Made by a program: the position numbers and the translations under genes. 64,000 nt of DNA from Nocardioides mesophilus (GTDB lineage: Bacteria; Actinomycetota; Actinomycetes; Propionibacteriales; Nocardioidaceae), in the NCBI RefSeq assembly GCF_014395785.1, contig NZ_CP060713.1, positions 2,632,501-2,696,500 on the forward strand, given 5' to 3'. Positions 1 through 12,107 of this stretch are shown one piece after another (position 1 is the stretch's first letter; the number at the start of each line of letters is the position of its first letter). A model generated the notes under the pieces. It saw only the letters and a list, made by a program, of their open reading frames with translations, did no database searches and was not told where the DNA came from.

Positions 1-525
1 GGCGGGGTCGGCACCGCGGCCGTGGCCGGCGCCCGGCTGGCCGGTGCGGCGCGGATCATCGCGGTGGACCTCGACGACCGCAAGCTCGGGGGTGCGGTCC
101 GGATGGGTGCGACGCACACCGTGAACAGCTCCGAGCAGGACCCGGTCCAGGCGATCCAGGAGCTCACCGACGGCTTCGGGGCCGACGTCGTGATCGACGC
201 GGTGGGCCGGCCCGAGACGTGGAAGCAGGCGTTCTACGCCCGCGACCTCGCCGGCACCGTGGTGCTCGTCGGCGTACCGACCCCGGACATGACGGTGCCC
301 GAGCTGCCGCTGATCGACGTCTTCGGCCGCGGCGGGTCGCTCAAGTCCAGCTGGTACGGCGACTGCCTGCCGTCGCGGGACTTCCCCGTGCTGGTGGACC
401 TGTACCAGCAGGGGCGGCTCGACCTCGACTTCTTCGTCACCGAGGAGATCGACCTCGACGGGGTGGAGGCCGCCTTCGAGAAGATGCACCACGGCGAGGT
501 GCTCCGCTCGGTGGTGATCCTGTGA
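1..525 (+). CDS. mscR: Zinc-dependent alcohol dehydrogenase, C-terminal part (probable S-(hydroxymethyl)mycothiol dehydrogenase)
   Basis: The window opens inside this gene; 174 codons remain. The visible part is the NAD-binding half of a medium-chain dehydrogenase: it starts in the glycine-rich dinucleotide loop (GGVGTAAV) followed by the acidic end of the next strand ([10 protein letters not shown]). The C-terminal sequence ([15 protein letters not shown]) looks like the class III, mycothiol-dependent formaldehyde dehydrogenases of actinobacteria, which oxidise the formaldehyde-mycothiol adduct to S-formylmycothiol. The zinc-binding catalytic half lies outside the window, so subfamily assignment rests on this half and on the next gene, which overlaps by 4 bases (GTGA) and is the usual hydrolase partner. 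A general alcohol dehydrogenase is the alternative. Confidence 0.75.
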   Translation, partial: GGVGTAAVAGARLAGAARIIAVDLDDRKLGGAVRMGATHTVNSSEQDPVQAIQELTDGFGADVVIDAVGRPETWKQAFYARDLAGTVVLVGVPTPDMTVPELPLIDVFGRGGSLKSSWYGDCLPSRDFPVLVDLYQQGRLDLDFFVTEEIDLDGVEAAFEKMHHGEVLRSVVIL

Positions 526-1136
526 CCTCGGCCCGCGTCGACCACGGCGTCACCAGCGGCACCTTCTCGCTGGACGGGGAGACCTTCGACGTCGACAACA
601 ACGTCTGGGTGGTCGGCGACGACGCGGAGTGCATCGTGATCGACGCCCCGCACGACGTGGACGGGATCCTGGAGCTCGTCGCCGGGCGGCGGGTGCGGGC
701 CATCGTCTGCACCCACGCCCACGACGACCACGTCCGGGTCGCGCCGGCGCTGCGTGAGGCGGTGACCGCGCCGATCCTGCTGCATCCCGACGACCGGCCG
801 CTGTGGGAGCTCACGCACACCGACGAGCTGTGGGACGTCGACCTGCACGACGGGCAGCGGATCGAGGTCGCGGACACCACGCTGCAGGTGCTGCACACGC
901 CCGGCCACGCCCCCGGCGCGGTCTGCCTCTACGCCCCCGACCTCGGCTGCGTGTTCACCGGCGACACCCTGTTCCAGGGTGGTCCCGGTGCCACCGGCCG
1001 GTCCTTCAGCGACCGCGAGGTGCTCGAGTCCAGCATCCGGGCGCGGCTCTTCGAGCTGCCCGAGGACACGATCGTGCACACCGGCCACGGCGACGACACC
1101 ACCATCGGTGCCGAGCGGGCCGCACTGGGGCGATGA
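522..1136 (+). CDS. MBL-fold metallo-hydrolase, probable S-formylmycothiol hydrolase partner
   Basis: 204 residues. The metallo-beta-lactamase metal ligands are all visible: THAHDDH at residues 64-70, a His in TPGHAPG, the Asp in TGDTLF, and a C-terminal HTGHGDD. This is the glyoxalase II-like branch that hydrolyses thioesters. The GTG start overlaps the stop of the preceding mycothiol-dependent dehydrogenase, so the two are translationally coupled. In actinobacteria this pairing is the formaldehyde detoxification module: the dehydrogenase makes S-formylmycothiol and the MBL enzyme releases formate and mycothiol. The fold and metal site are clear; the substrate is inferred from the neighbour. 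Confidence 0.8.
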   Translation: MTSARVDHGVTSGTFSLDGETFDVDNNVWVVGDDAECIVIDAPHDVDGILELVAGRRVRAIVCTHAHDDHVRVAPALREAVTAPILLHPDDRPLWELTHTDELWDVDLHDGQRIEVADTTLQVLHTPGHAPGAVCLYAPDLGCVFTGDTLFQGGPGATGRSFSDREVLESSIRARLFELPEDTIVHTGHGDDTTIGAERAALGR

Positions 1137-1175
1137 TCACGTGTCGCGGCCGCTCCGGGCGGGTACCCACCTGAG

Positions 1176-3562
1176 GTGACCGCGACCTACCGCCTCCAGC
1201 TGCACGCCGGCTTCACCTTCGCCGACGCGCAGCGGGCCGTCCCCTATGTCTCCGACCTGGGTGCCACGCACCTCTACCTCTCCCCGGTGCTCCAGGCCGC
1301 GGCCGGCTCGATGCACGGCTACGACGTCGTGGACCACGGCCGGATCAGCGCCGAGCTGGGCGGCCGGGAGGGTCTGGAGGCGCTCGCCGCGACCGCTCGT
1401 GCCCACGGCCTGGGCCTGGTGGTCGACGTGGTGCCCAACCACATGGCGATGGTCGCGCCGGAGACGGCGAACCCGCAGCTGTGGGAGCTGCTCGCCACCG
1501 GGCCGGAGGGGCCCGTCGCGCACTGGTTCGACGTCGACTGGGCGGCCCTCGACGGCCGGATCGGGCTGCCGCTGCTCGGCGACACCCTCGCCGAGACCCT
1601 GGCGCGCGGCGAGCTGGTGCTGGACGAGCACGACGGCCGGCCGGTGATCCGCTACCACGACCACCTGTTCCCGGTGGCCGAGGACACCGCGCCCGCCGAC
1701 GGCGCCGACGAAGCCGACGTGGCCGCCGTGCTCGAGAAGCAGCACTACCTGCTCGCGAGCTGGCGGGAGAAGGACACGGTGCTGAACTACCGCCGGTTCT
1801 TCGACGTCGACGGCCTGATCGCGGTCCGGGTCGAGGACCCGGACGTCTTCGAGGCCAGCCACCGCACCCTGCTCGAGCTCAACCACCGCGGCGTCATCGA
1901 GGGCTTCCGCATCGACCACCCCGACGGGCTCGCCGACCCCGAGGGCTACCTGCGGATGCTGCGCCGGGCCAGCCGGATCGGCACCGCGATCTGGGTGGAG
2001 AAGATCCTGGAGAAGGGCGAGACGCTGCCCGAGGCCTGGGAGTGCGACGGCACCACCGGCTACGACGGGATGCGCGCGATCACCGCGACGCTCCTCGACC
2101 CGACCACCGCGCAGACCCTCTCCGAGGCGTGGGCGGCCACCGGCGGGGAGCGCGACCTGCAGGTGACGCTCGCCGCCGCGAAGCGGGAGGTCGTGGAGCG
2201 GCTGCTCGGCGCCGAGCGGCACCGGCTCGTGCGCCGCGCCTCCGAGGTGCTGCCCGACGCCGACCCGGCACGTCTGGAGGCGGCCGTGGCCGAGCTGCTG
2301 GTGGCCTGCGAGGTCTACCGCGCCTACGCCCGGCCGGGCCGGCCCGCGGACGCCGCCGCCCAGAGGGTGATCGACGACGCCCGCGAGCGGGCCACCGCGG
2401 CCCGGCCGGACCTGGCCGACGAGCTCGCCGACCTCTCCCGGATCGCCAGCCACCCGCGGGCCTCGCAAGCCGCCGAGGTGGACTTCGCGATCCGGCTGCA
2501 GCAGACCTGGGGTCCGGTGATGGCCAAGGCGATCGAGGACACCTCCTACTACCGCTGGAACCGGCTGGTCGCGCTCAACGAGGTCGGCGGCGACCCGGAG
2601 ATGCTCGAGCACGCCGGTCCCGAGGACCTGCACCGCTGGGCGGCCCACCAGCAGGCGCACTGGCCGCTCGGGATGGTGGCGCTGTCCACCCACGACACCA
2701 AGCGCAGCGAGGACGTCCGGGCCCGGTTGATCGCCCTCTCCGGCGACGCGGAGTCCTGGACGGTCTGTTCCGAGGCGTTCGCCGAGGCCGCGACCGAGCA
2801 CGGCGTGGACGCCCCGACGGCGCACTTCGTCTGGCAGACGATCGCCGGGGTCGGCGACGTCGCCCCGGAGCGGCTCGAGGGCTACCTCACCAAGGCGGTC
2901 CGCGAGGCCAAGGAGCACACCGCCTGGGTCGACGGCGACGCGGAGTACGAGAAGCGGGTGCTGGCGCTGGCCGCCGCGGCCACCACCCACGGCCCGCTGA
3001 AGGCCGTGGTCGACACCGCGGTCGACCACAACCGCGAGGCGATCCGCGCGGTCGTGCTGGCCCAGAAGCTGCTGCAGCTGACGGTGCCAGGGACCCCCGA
3101 CACCTACCAGGGGACCGAGGTCGTCGACCTGTCGCTGGTGGACCCGGACAACCGGCGTCCGGTCGACTACGACGCCCGGCGGGACCGGCTGGCGGCGTTG
3201 GCCGCGACCGCCGATGGCGGTTCGCGTGACCTCGACGACGAGAAGCTGCTCGTGACCGCGGCCGCGCTCAGGCTGCGGCACGACCTGCGGCACTGCTTCC
3301 GGGACACCGGGGCCTACGCCCCGGTCGTGACCAGCACCCGGCACGCGGTCGGCTTCACCCGCGGCGAGGAGGTCGCCGTGCTGGTCACCCGCGCGCCCCA
3401 GCGGCTCACCGCCTCGGGCGGGTGGGCCGACCACCTCTTGACGCTGCCCGCCGGGCTGTGGCGCGACGAGCTGTCCGGGGCGATGCACGAGGGCGGCCCG
3501 GTCCGGTGCGCGGAGGTCTTCGAGACGATGCCGGTGGCCCTGCTGCGACGGGTGCACATCTG

Positions 3563-3563
<1 letters not shown>
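1176..3563 (+). CDS. treY: Malto-oligosyltrehalose synthase
   Basis: 795 residues, normal for TreY, a GH13 enzyme that converts the reducing end of maltodextrin to a trehalose unit by intramolecular transglucosylation. The N terminus ([12 protein letters not shown], then YLSPVLQA and [11 protein letters not shown]) is diagnostic of the family. GH13 active-site regions are visible: [10 protein letters not shown] with the nucleophile Asp near residue 246, IWVEKILE with the acid/base Glu near 272, and [14 protein letters not shown] near 504-518. The GTG start has almost no Shine-Dalgarno; no earlier in-frame start is usable. The stop overlaps the treZ ATG by one base (TGATG), so both are made from one mRNA. 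A debranching enzyme gene (treX) is not in the window. Confidence 0.95.
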
Positions 3564-5310
<1,747 letters not shown>

Positions 5311-5325
5311 CCGGCCTCCCCGAGG

Positions 5326-6177
5326 TCAGCCGGGCGCGAGGACGGCCGTCGTCCAGTCCACCTGGCGCAGCCCGCAGGACTCGTAGGCGGCGACCGCCCC
5401 GGCGTTGGACGCCGGCGTGTGCACGCGCACCCCGCTGGCTCCGGCGGCGGCCAGGGCGGTCATCACGCCGAGGTTCACCCGGCGCCCGTAGCCCTGCCGC
5501 CGGTGCTCGGGGTGCGTGCCGACGGGCTCGAGGATCGCGCAGCGCCCCGGGCCGGCGAACCAGCCGGTGGCCGCGGCGGCCGGCGCCCCCTCAGGCGTCC
5601 AGGTCACCATCTCGAACCGGCCGTCGTAGGTCGGGCCGGCCGACATCCGGTCCCACAGCTCGGGGGTGAACGTCGAGCCGGGGGCGAAGGCGGAGCGCTG
5701 CACCGACGTACGCGCCTCCACGTCCTCGGGGCTGTCCAGGGGCCGGGTGCCGGGGTCCTCGCGGGCGACGTCGTCGGGCCCGAGCTCGCGGTAGAGCAGC
5801 ACCCACGGGTCGGGGTCGGCGGACCAGCCGGCGCCGACCAGCAGCCGACGCAGCGCGGTGCCGCTCGGCGCGTCGACGTACCCGAAGCCCCGCGCCTCCC
5901 CGGCGATCGCGGCGGCCAGCCCCGGGTCGCGGTCCCGGTCGGGCCGGACCGCGGTCCGCAGCACCACGTCCTCGGCGAGGCCAACCGCCACCGGCACGCC
6001 GTCGTCCTCCCAGAGCCGCAGCGCGTCGGTGAGGTGCTCGTCGGCCAGCCGCAGGTGCCAGCCGACGTCGCCCGAGTGCAGCTGCGCGGTCAGCGGCGCC
6101 TCGCCGACCCACGCGTCGAGCGCGGTGGTCGCGGTGTCGGCGAGGTCGCGCCCTCCGCGGTGCAGGGTCAACGTCAT
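5326..6177 (-). CDS. GNAT family N-acetyltransferase
   Basis: 283 residues. The C-terminal half holds a GNAT acetyl-CoA site: EPVGTHPEHRRQGYGRRVNLGV has the R/Q-x-x-G-x-G/A pyrophosphate loop, followed by GVRVHTPASNAGAVAAYESCGL, the usual alpha4/beta7 end. The N-terminal half is diverged. The substrate cannot be told from sequence. I chose the ATG at 6177 rather than GTG at 6186 because a TACGGT -10-like box at 6190-6185 lies seven bases before the ATG with no Shine-Dalgarno, the leaderless arrangement seen repeatedly in this window. It converges on treZ with a 15-base gap. Confidence 0.8.
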   Translation of the reverse strand: MTLTLHRGGRDLADTATTALDAWVGEAPLTAQLHSGDVGWHLRLADEHLTDALRLWEDDGVPVAVGLAEDVVLRTAVRPDRDRDPGLAAAIAGEARGFGYVDAPSGTALRRLLVGAGWSADPDPWVLLYRELGPDDVAREDPGTRPLDSPEDVEARTSVQRSAFAPGSTFTPELWDRMSAGPTYDGRFEMVTWTPEGAPAAAATGWFAGPGRCAILEPVGTHPEHRRQGYGRRVNLGVMTALAAAGASGVRVHTPASNAGAVAAYESCGLRQVDWTTAVLAPG

Positions 6178-6279
6178 GGCCAGCACCGTAGGGGTCCCGG
6201 CGTGACCTCAGCCACTCCTTTGCCTGCGTGGGTCGCCGCCGGGTTTGTGCTGGCTCGCAACGACTGCGACCGTAGTCGG

Positions 6280-7923
6280 GTGCGGAGGACAACCCTGGGA
6301 GCGGCGGCGCTGGCCGCGCTGCTGACCGTGTCCGCGTGCGGGTCGCAGACCGGCACCCCCGAGCCGCGGGCCGGCGGGATGGTGCGGACCGCGACGCCCC
6401 CCACCGCGTCGGCCGTCACCGGGGCGCGGACCGGGACCGCCCACGCAGCACCGCTGCCGATCGACACCGGATGGGGACCGACCGCGCAGGAGATCAACCG
6501 GGCCCGCGCCCTGGTCGGGAGGCTGACACTGGCCGAGCGGGCCGGGCAGGTGATCTACGCGCGGTACGCCGGCACCGCCGCGCCCACCGACCTCGTCGAC
6601 CGGCTGCACCTGGGCGGGATCGTGGTGTTCGCCGACAACTACGAGGACACCGACCAGATCCGGGCCAGCAACGCCACGGTCCAGCAGGCCGCCCGACGGG
6701 CCGGCCGCGACTTCCCGGTCGGCATCGGCGTCGACCAGGAGGGCGGCATCGTCGAGCGCGTCACCGGAGGCACCCGGTTCCCGGCGTTCATGACCGCCGG
6801 CGCCGCCGACGACGAGGCGCTCACCCGGGCCGCCGCGCAGGCGAGCGGCCGGGAGCTGGCCGGCCTCGGCTTCAACCTCGACTACGCCCCGGACGCCGAC
6901 GTCACGATCGGCCGCAGCGACCCCACCATCGGCTCGCGCTCGGCCGGCTCGCGGCCCGCGCTGGTCGCCCGGCAGGTGGTGGCCTCGGCGCGCGGCTACG
7001 AGTCCACGGGGGTGGTGCCGGTCCTCAAGCACTTCCCGGGCCACGGCTCGCTGACCACCGACAGCCACCTGGCGCTGCCGGTCCAGCGCCGCTCCCTGTC
7101 CGAGCTGCAGCAGCGCGACCTAGTGCCGTTCAAGACCGCGGTGGCGGCCGGGCTGCCGAGCATCATGGTCGGCCACATCGACGTACGCGCTCTCGACCCG
7201 GGGATGCCGTCCTCCCTGTCCCGCAAGGTCGTGACCGGGCTGCTGCGGGACCGCCTCGGCTTCGACGGGGTGGTGGTCACCGACTCGCTGGCGATGCACG
7301 CGGTCTCCGACCGGTTCGCCAGCGGTCCGGCAGCCGTCCGCGCCCTGCAGGCCGGCAACGACGTCGTGCTGATGCCGCCCTCGCCGAAGCTGGCCCGCGA
7401 CGGCATCGTGCGGGCCGTCCGCGAGGGTCGGCTCTCCTCGGCCCGGCTGGTGCAGGCCGCCACCCGGCAGGTGGCGCTGCTGCTGCACGAGCAGGCCGCC
7501 GGGCTGGAGACCGCGGCGCCGGGCTCGGGCAGCGCAGCCTCCGCCGCCTGGTCCGCCGCCGCGCTCACCAGCGTCAGCGGCCCGTGCAGCGGTCGGCTGG
7601 TCGGCAGCCGGGTGAGCGTCAGCGGCCCTCCCACCGCCGTGGACCGGTTCCGCACCGCTGCCGCCGCGGCCGGCCTCGCCGTCGGCCGTCGCGGCACGAC
7701 CGTGCGGCTGATCGGCTACGGCGGCGCCGCGGTCCGCGGCGACGTCGTGGTGGCCACGGACACCCCCTACGTGCTCGGCGACAGTGCCGCGCCCGTGCGG
7801 CTCGCCACCTACGGCGACACCCCCGGCGCGATGCGGGCGCTGGTCGACGTGCTGCTCGGCCGGGCCCCGGCGCCCGGGTCGCTACCGGTCGAGGTCGCCG
7901 GCGTACCGCGGTCCGGCTGCTGA
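6280..7923 (+). CDS. Glycoside hydrolase family 3 lipoprotein (beta-N-acetylhexosaminidase-like)
   Basis: 547 residues. The N terminus is a lipoprotein signal: VRRT, a hydrophobic stretch, and lipobox VSAC with the lipidated Cys at residue 20, so the enzyme is probably anchored outside the membrane. The GH3 barrel follows: GVDQEGGIVERV, the KHFPGHG...DSH loop typical of the NagZ branch, and VVTDSLAMHAV, with the predicted nucleophile Asp at 335. The last 150 residues, after an Ala/Ser-rich linker, resemble a degenerate second GH3 domain. Likely role: removing N-acetylglucosamine from cell-wall fragments. GTG 6280 was chosen because it places the signal peptide at the N terminus; in-frame GTG codons at 6202 and 6247 are less likely. 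Confidence 0.85.
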   Translation: MRRTTLGAAALAALLTVSACGSQTGTPEPRAGGMVRTATPPTASAVTGARTGTAHAAPLPIDTGWGPTAQEINRARALVGRLTLAERAGQVIYARYAGTAAPTDLVDRLHLGGIVVFADNYEDTDQIRASNATVQQAARRAGRDFPVGIGVDQEGGIVERVTGGTRFPAFMTAGAADDEALTRAAAQASGRELAGLGFNLDYAPDADVTIGRSDPTIGSRSAGSRPALVARQVVASARGYESTGVVPVLKHFPGHGSLTTDSHLALPVQRRSLSELQQRDLVPFKTAVAAGLPSIMVGHIDVRALDPGMPSSLSRKVVTGLLRDRLGFDGVVVTDSLAMHAVSDRFASGPAAVRALQAGNDVVLMPPSPKLARDGIVRAVREGRLSSARLVQAATRQVALLLHEQAAGLETAAPGSGSAASAAWSAAALTSVSGPCSGRLVGSRVSVSGPPTAVDRFRTAAAAAGLAVGRRGTTVRLIGYGGAAVRGDVVVATDTPYVLGDSAAPVRLATYGDTPGAMRALVDVLLGRAPAPGSLPVEVAGVPRSGC

Positions 7924-7969
7924 GCAGCCGACCCCCCTGCAGCTACCACCCGACGGCACTGGCGGGCCG

Positions 7970-8092
7970 GCCGGTGGTCGCTGCGCGGCGGCGACCGTCG
8001 CTCGGACATGCACTTGCGGCCGCGGGCCGGTCGGCTCAGGCGGGAGGGTGCGAGGTGAGGGCGGCTACTGCATGTCCGAGCGCAGCCGCCGG
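7970..8092. repeat. Inverted-repeat element, copy 1 of 3
   Basis: Two perfect 14-base arms, CGCTCGGACATGCA at 7999-8012 and its complement at 8069-8082, are separated by exactly 56 bases. Inside, short GC pairs (ggccgc with gcggct) and outside, gcggcg with cgccgc, extend the possible stem. The upstream flank (ggccggtggtcg...gcggcgacc) is shared with copy 3. The element lies in the convergent gap after the GH3 gene. I see no open reading frame with coding character in it. Confidence 0.85.
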
Positions 8093-8129
8093 GCGCGAGA
8101 TCGGACCGCCGGGCCTTGAAGTCGCCCGG

Positions 8130-8268
8130 GTGGTGACCCGTCGCTCGGACATGCACTTGAGGCCGCGGGCCGGTCGGCTCAGGCGGGAGGGTGCGAGTTG
8201 GGGGCGGCTACTGCATGTCCGAGCGCAGCCCCGACGTCGAGCACGGGTCCGGGCGGCTGGGCCGGTCA
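8130..8268. repeat. Inverted-repeat element, copy 2 of 3
   Basis: The same 14-base arms occur at 8142-8155 and 8212-8225, again with a 56-base interior nearly identical to copies 1 and 3. The downstream flank (gacgtcgagcac.ggtccgggcggctgggccggtca) is shared with copy 3 but absent from copy 1. Confidence 0.85.
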
Positions 8269-8316
8269 GCCGCCGCCGACGCGGCGACCGAACCCGGTCG
8301 GTGGCCCTGGCTCTGG

Positions 8317-8476
8317 CCGGCCGGTGGTCGCCGCGCGGCGGCGACCCTCGCTCGGACATGCACTTGTGGTGCCGGGCCGGTCGGCTCAGGCGGGAGGGTG
8401 CGAGTTGGGGGCGGCTACTGCATGTCCGAGCGCAGCCGCCGACGTCGAGCACAGGTCCGGGCGGCTGGGCCGGTCA
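8317..8476. repeat. Inverted-repeat element, copy 3 of 3
   Basis: Arms lie at 8349-8362 and 8419-8432, with a 56-base interior. This copy carries both the upstream flank of copy 1 and the downstream flank of copy 2, so it is the fullest version. Its right end runs into the stop codon (TCA at 8474-8476 on the plus strand) of the methyltransferase gene read from the other strand. Confidence 0.85.
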
Positions 8477-9646
8477 GAGCGGTCGCACCGACAGGGCGGT
8501 GCCCTTCCCGTCGACCCGGGTCATCACCAGCGTGGCCTCCTCGGTGCCGCTGAGCGCGAGCCGCTTGCGCAGCAGCTCGGGCACCACGTCGACGCCGCGC
8601 TTCTTGATCGTCAGCCGGCCGATCCGTCGCTCACGCAGCGCAGCCTTCAGCGCCTTCTCCTTGAACGGCAGCTCCTCGAGCACCTCGTAGGAGCGGGCGA
8701 ACGGCGTGGAGAAGGCCTCGTCGGAGGTCACGTAGGCGATGTGCTCGTCGAGCAGTCCGCCGCCGACGCCGGCTGCCACCGCGGTCACCAGGCCGGCCCG
8801 GATGACGGCGCCGTCGGGCTCGTAGAGGAAACGGCCGACCGGTCGCACCGGTGCGCCGCCGGGGTCGTCCTCGTCGGTGAGGGTGGCCAGGCCCGTCGGC
8901 CGCAGCACGGTCGCGCGGCGCCGCACGGTGGCCAGCGCCGGCGACCACAGCACGGCCTCCTTGACGTCGCCCTCGTCGCTGACGAACTCGGCCTCCACGC
9001 CCTCGGCCACGAGGTGGTGCGGGATCCCGGGGGCGACCTTGACCAGCGACGGGCGCTGCAGCAGCTGCTCGATGAACGGCCACGGCGGCGACCAGCCCTC
9101 CACGGCGAAGACCCGGCCGGCGGCGGTCCGACGTGCCGGGTCGGCGAACACCACCCCGAACGCGGTGGTGTCGACGTCCTCGGCGGCGGCCTCCTGCACC
9201 GCCCCGCCCAGCTCGAGGGCGGCCAGGTTGGCGCGTGCCACCTCGACCCGCAGCGAGTCCCGGTCGATGCCGGCCGCGGTCAGGCCGGCCATCGCGAAGG
9301 CCAGCAGGTCGCCGCCGATCCCGCAGCCGAGATCCAGCACCGCGCCCGGGTCGGCGAGCGCGACCCGGGCCGCCCGGTGCCGCGCGACCCGGAGCCGGGT
9401 GGACTGCTCCAGACCCTCGGGGGTGAAGTAGAGCCGGGGAGCGAGGTCCCCGAACTTCGCGACCGCACGACCCCGCAGCTCGACCTGGGTGAGCGCCGCG
9501 GCGACGTCGTCGGACGGGGCCTCGCGGCGAAGCGCCGCCGCGGTCCGCAGCGGGTCACCGCCCTGCTCGGCGTAGACCCGCCCGGCCCGGTCGAGAAGCC
9601 GCTGCCCCTCGGGCGTCAGGAGCCGGCGGAACGCGTCGAGGTCCAT
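8474..9646 (-). CDS. Class I SAM-dependent methyltransferase with THUMP-like C-terminal domain
   Basis: 390 residues. The SAM-binding motif I is clear (VLDLGCGIGGDLLAF, near residues 104-118), followed by GIDRD at the end of strand 2 and a FADPARR motif at the catalytic end of strand 4, as in nucleic-acid N-methyltransferases. The last third (KKRGVDVVPELLRKRLALSG...ATLVMTRVDGKG) matches the THUMP-like domain attached to this actinobacterial family. A role in RNA methylation is plausible but the target base is unknown. The start codon lies only 11 bases from the first CIRCE operator, so its promoter overlaps the groES control region. Confidence 0.8.
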   Translation of the reverse strand: MDLDAFRRLLTPEGQRLLDRAGRVYAEQGGDPLRTAAALRREAPSDDVAAALTQVELRGRAVAKFGDLAPRLYFTPEGLEQSTRLRVARHRAARVALADPGAVLDLGCGIGGDLLAFAMAGLTAAGIDRDSLRVEVARANLAALELGGAVQEAAAEDVDTTAFGVVFADPARRTAAGRVFAVEGWSPPWPFIEQLLQRPSLVKVAPGIPHHLVAEGVEAEFVSDEGDVKEAVLWSPALATVRRRATVLRPTGLATLTDEDDPGGAPVRPVGRFLYEPDGAVIRAGLVTAVAAGVGGGLLDEHIAYVTSDEAFSTPFARSYEVLEELPFKEKALKAALRERRIGRLTIKKRGVDVVPELLRKRLALSGTEEATLVMTRVDGKGTALSVRPL

Positions 9647-9656
9647 GCGCCGAAGT

Positions 9657-9683
9657 CTGGCACTCGACTTGACCGAGTGCTAA
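9657..9683 (+). promoter_or_regulatory. CIRCE operator 1 (HrcA site)
   Basis: CTGGCACTC, nine bases, GAGTGCTAA: 7 of 9 positions of the left arm and all of the right arm match the CIRCE consensus TTAGCACTC-N9-GAGTGCTAA. It covers the -35 box of the groES promoter, so HrcA bound here would block RNA polymerase. hrcA is not in the window. Confidence 0.93.
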
Positions 9684-9697
9684 TCGCCCAATACATT
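9669..9697 (+). promoter_or_regulatory. groES-groEL promoter
   Basis: TTGACC at 9669-9674 and TACATT at 9692-9697 are separated by 17 bases, a good housekeeping sigma promoter. The -35 box sits inside CIRCE 1. Transcription would start near 9704, inside CIRCE 2, leaving a 5' leader of about 135 bases before groES. Confidence 0.75.
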
Positions 9698-9701
9698 CGC
9701 C

Positions 9702-9728
9702 TTAGCACTCTCCCCTGGAGGGTGCCAG
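9702..9728 (+). promoter_or_regulatory. CIRCE operator 2 (HrcA site)
   Basis: TTAGCACTC, nine bases, GGGTGCCAG. The left arm is perfect and the right arm matches at 6 of 9 positions. Its centre is 45 bases after that of CIRCE 1 and it covers the predicted transcription start, so two HrcA dimers could clamp the promoter. Confidence 0.85.
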
Positions 9729-9839
9729 AGCTTGCTCAGGTGCCCGACCCCCGCGACGGCGTGCACCAGCGGCAGGCACGACAACCCAGCACCACCACAA
9801 TCGTCTCGCAGAAAACACGGGAAAGCGGAGGTCGACAAC

Positions 9840-10133
9840 GTGTCGGTCAACATCAAGCCTCTCGAGGACCGGATCGTCGTGAAGCCCCTCGACGCCGAGC
9901 AGACCACGGCTTCCGGCCTGGTCATCCCCGACACCGCCAAGGAGAAGCCCCAGGAGGGCGAGGTCCTGGCGATCGGTCCGGGTCGCATCGACGACAACGG
10001 CAACCGGGTCCCGCTCGACGTCAACGTCGGCGACAAGGTCATCTACAGCAAGTACGGCGGCACCGAGGTCAAGTACGCCGGTGACGAGTACCTCATCCTC
10101 TCCGCCCGCGACGTGCTCGCGGTCGTCGGCTGA
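9840..10133 (+). CDS. groES: Co-chaperonin GroES
   Basis: 97 residues, the standard length of the heptameric lid that closes the GroEL cage during ATP-driven folding. Typical sequence: [34 protein letters not shown] (mobile loop) and [15 protein letters not shown]. The GTG start at 9840 has GGAG nine bases upstream; earlier in-frame starts fall in the leader. Controlled by two CIRCE operators and followed 139 bases later by groEL. Confidence 0.97.
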   Translation: MSVNIKPLEDRIVVKPLDAEQTTASGLVIPDTAKEKPQEGEVLAIGPGRIDDNGNRVPLDVNVGDKVIYSKYGGTEVKYAGDEYLILSARDVLAVVG

Positions 10134-10186
10134 TCCAGGCCGACCCGCAGCGACCCTCCGGGGTGCGCCGCACACAAGCACAGCGA

Positions 10187-10231
10187 CTCAGCCCCGGCTG
10201 GCCCTGACAGGTTCGGGCTGCCGGGGCTGAG
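10187..10231 (+). other. Hairpin in the groES-groEL intercistronic region
   Basis: Perfect 11-base arms CTCAGCCCCGG (10187-10197) and CCGGGGCTGAG (10221-10231) enclose an inner gccc/gggc pair. There is no T-run, so it is probably not a full terminator; it may be a processing, stability or attenuation site that sets the groES:groEL ratio. Confidence 0.6.
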
Positions 10232-10251
10232 ACGCATCACGATCCAACTGA

Positions 10252-11901
<1,650 letters not shown>

Positions 11902-11966
11902 GGTCCGGCTCCACCAGCACCAGCATCATCAGCAGCACCCAGCGCAGCACCAGCCGCGCCGACGCG

Positions 11967-11999
11967 ACGCCGCCCGGGACCTCTCGGGCGGCGTTTCGT
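11967..11999 (+). terminator. Rho-independent terminator of groES-groEL
   Basis: ACGCCGCCCG (11967-11976) and CGGGCGGCGT (11985-11994) form a perfect 10-base stem with an 8-base loop, followed by TTTCGTC. It ends the heat-shock operon before the next gene. Confidence 0.75.
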
Positions 12000-12107
12000 C
12001 GTCACGTGACCCGCGCCGCACCGCGGTCACGGTTTCGGCCCCCGCCGGTCCGGGCATCGTCAGGCGACGACCGCACTGACCTGTCGCATCGAGGACCGGA
12101 GGCACCC

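Noticed and set aside
1137-3557. Open frame of about 800 codons antisense to treY.
   Set aside because: Low-complexity composition and complete overlap with a strongly conserved enzyme gene; no start signal.
7970-8476. Three inverted repeats as CRISPR or integron attC sites.
   Set aside because: Only three copies, with identical interiors rather than unique spacers, no cas or integrase genes, and no GTTRRRY core.
10187-10231. Hairpin between groES and groEL as a full terminator.
   Set aside because: No T-run follows and groEL has no obvious promoter of its own, so complete termination is unlikely.
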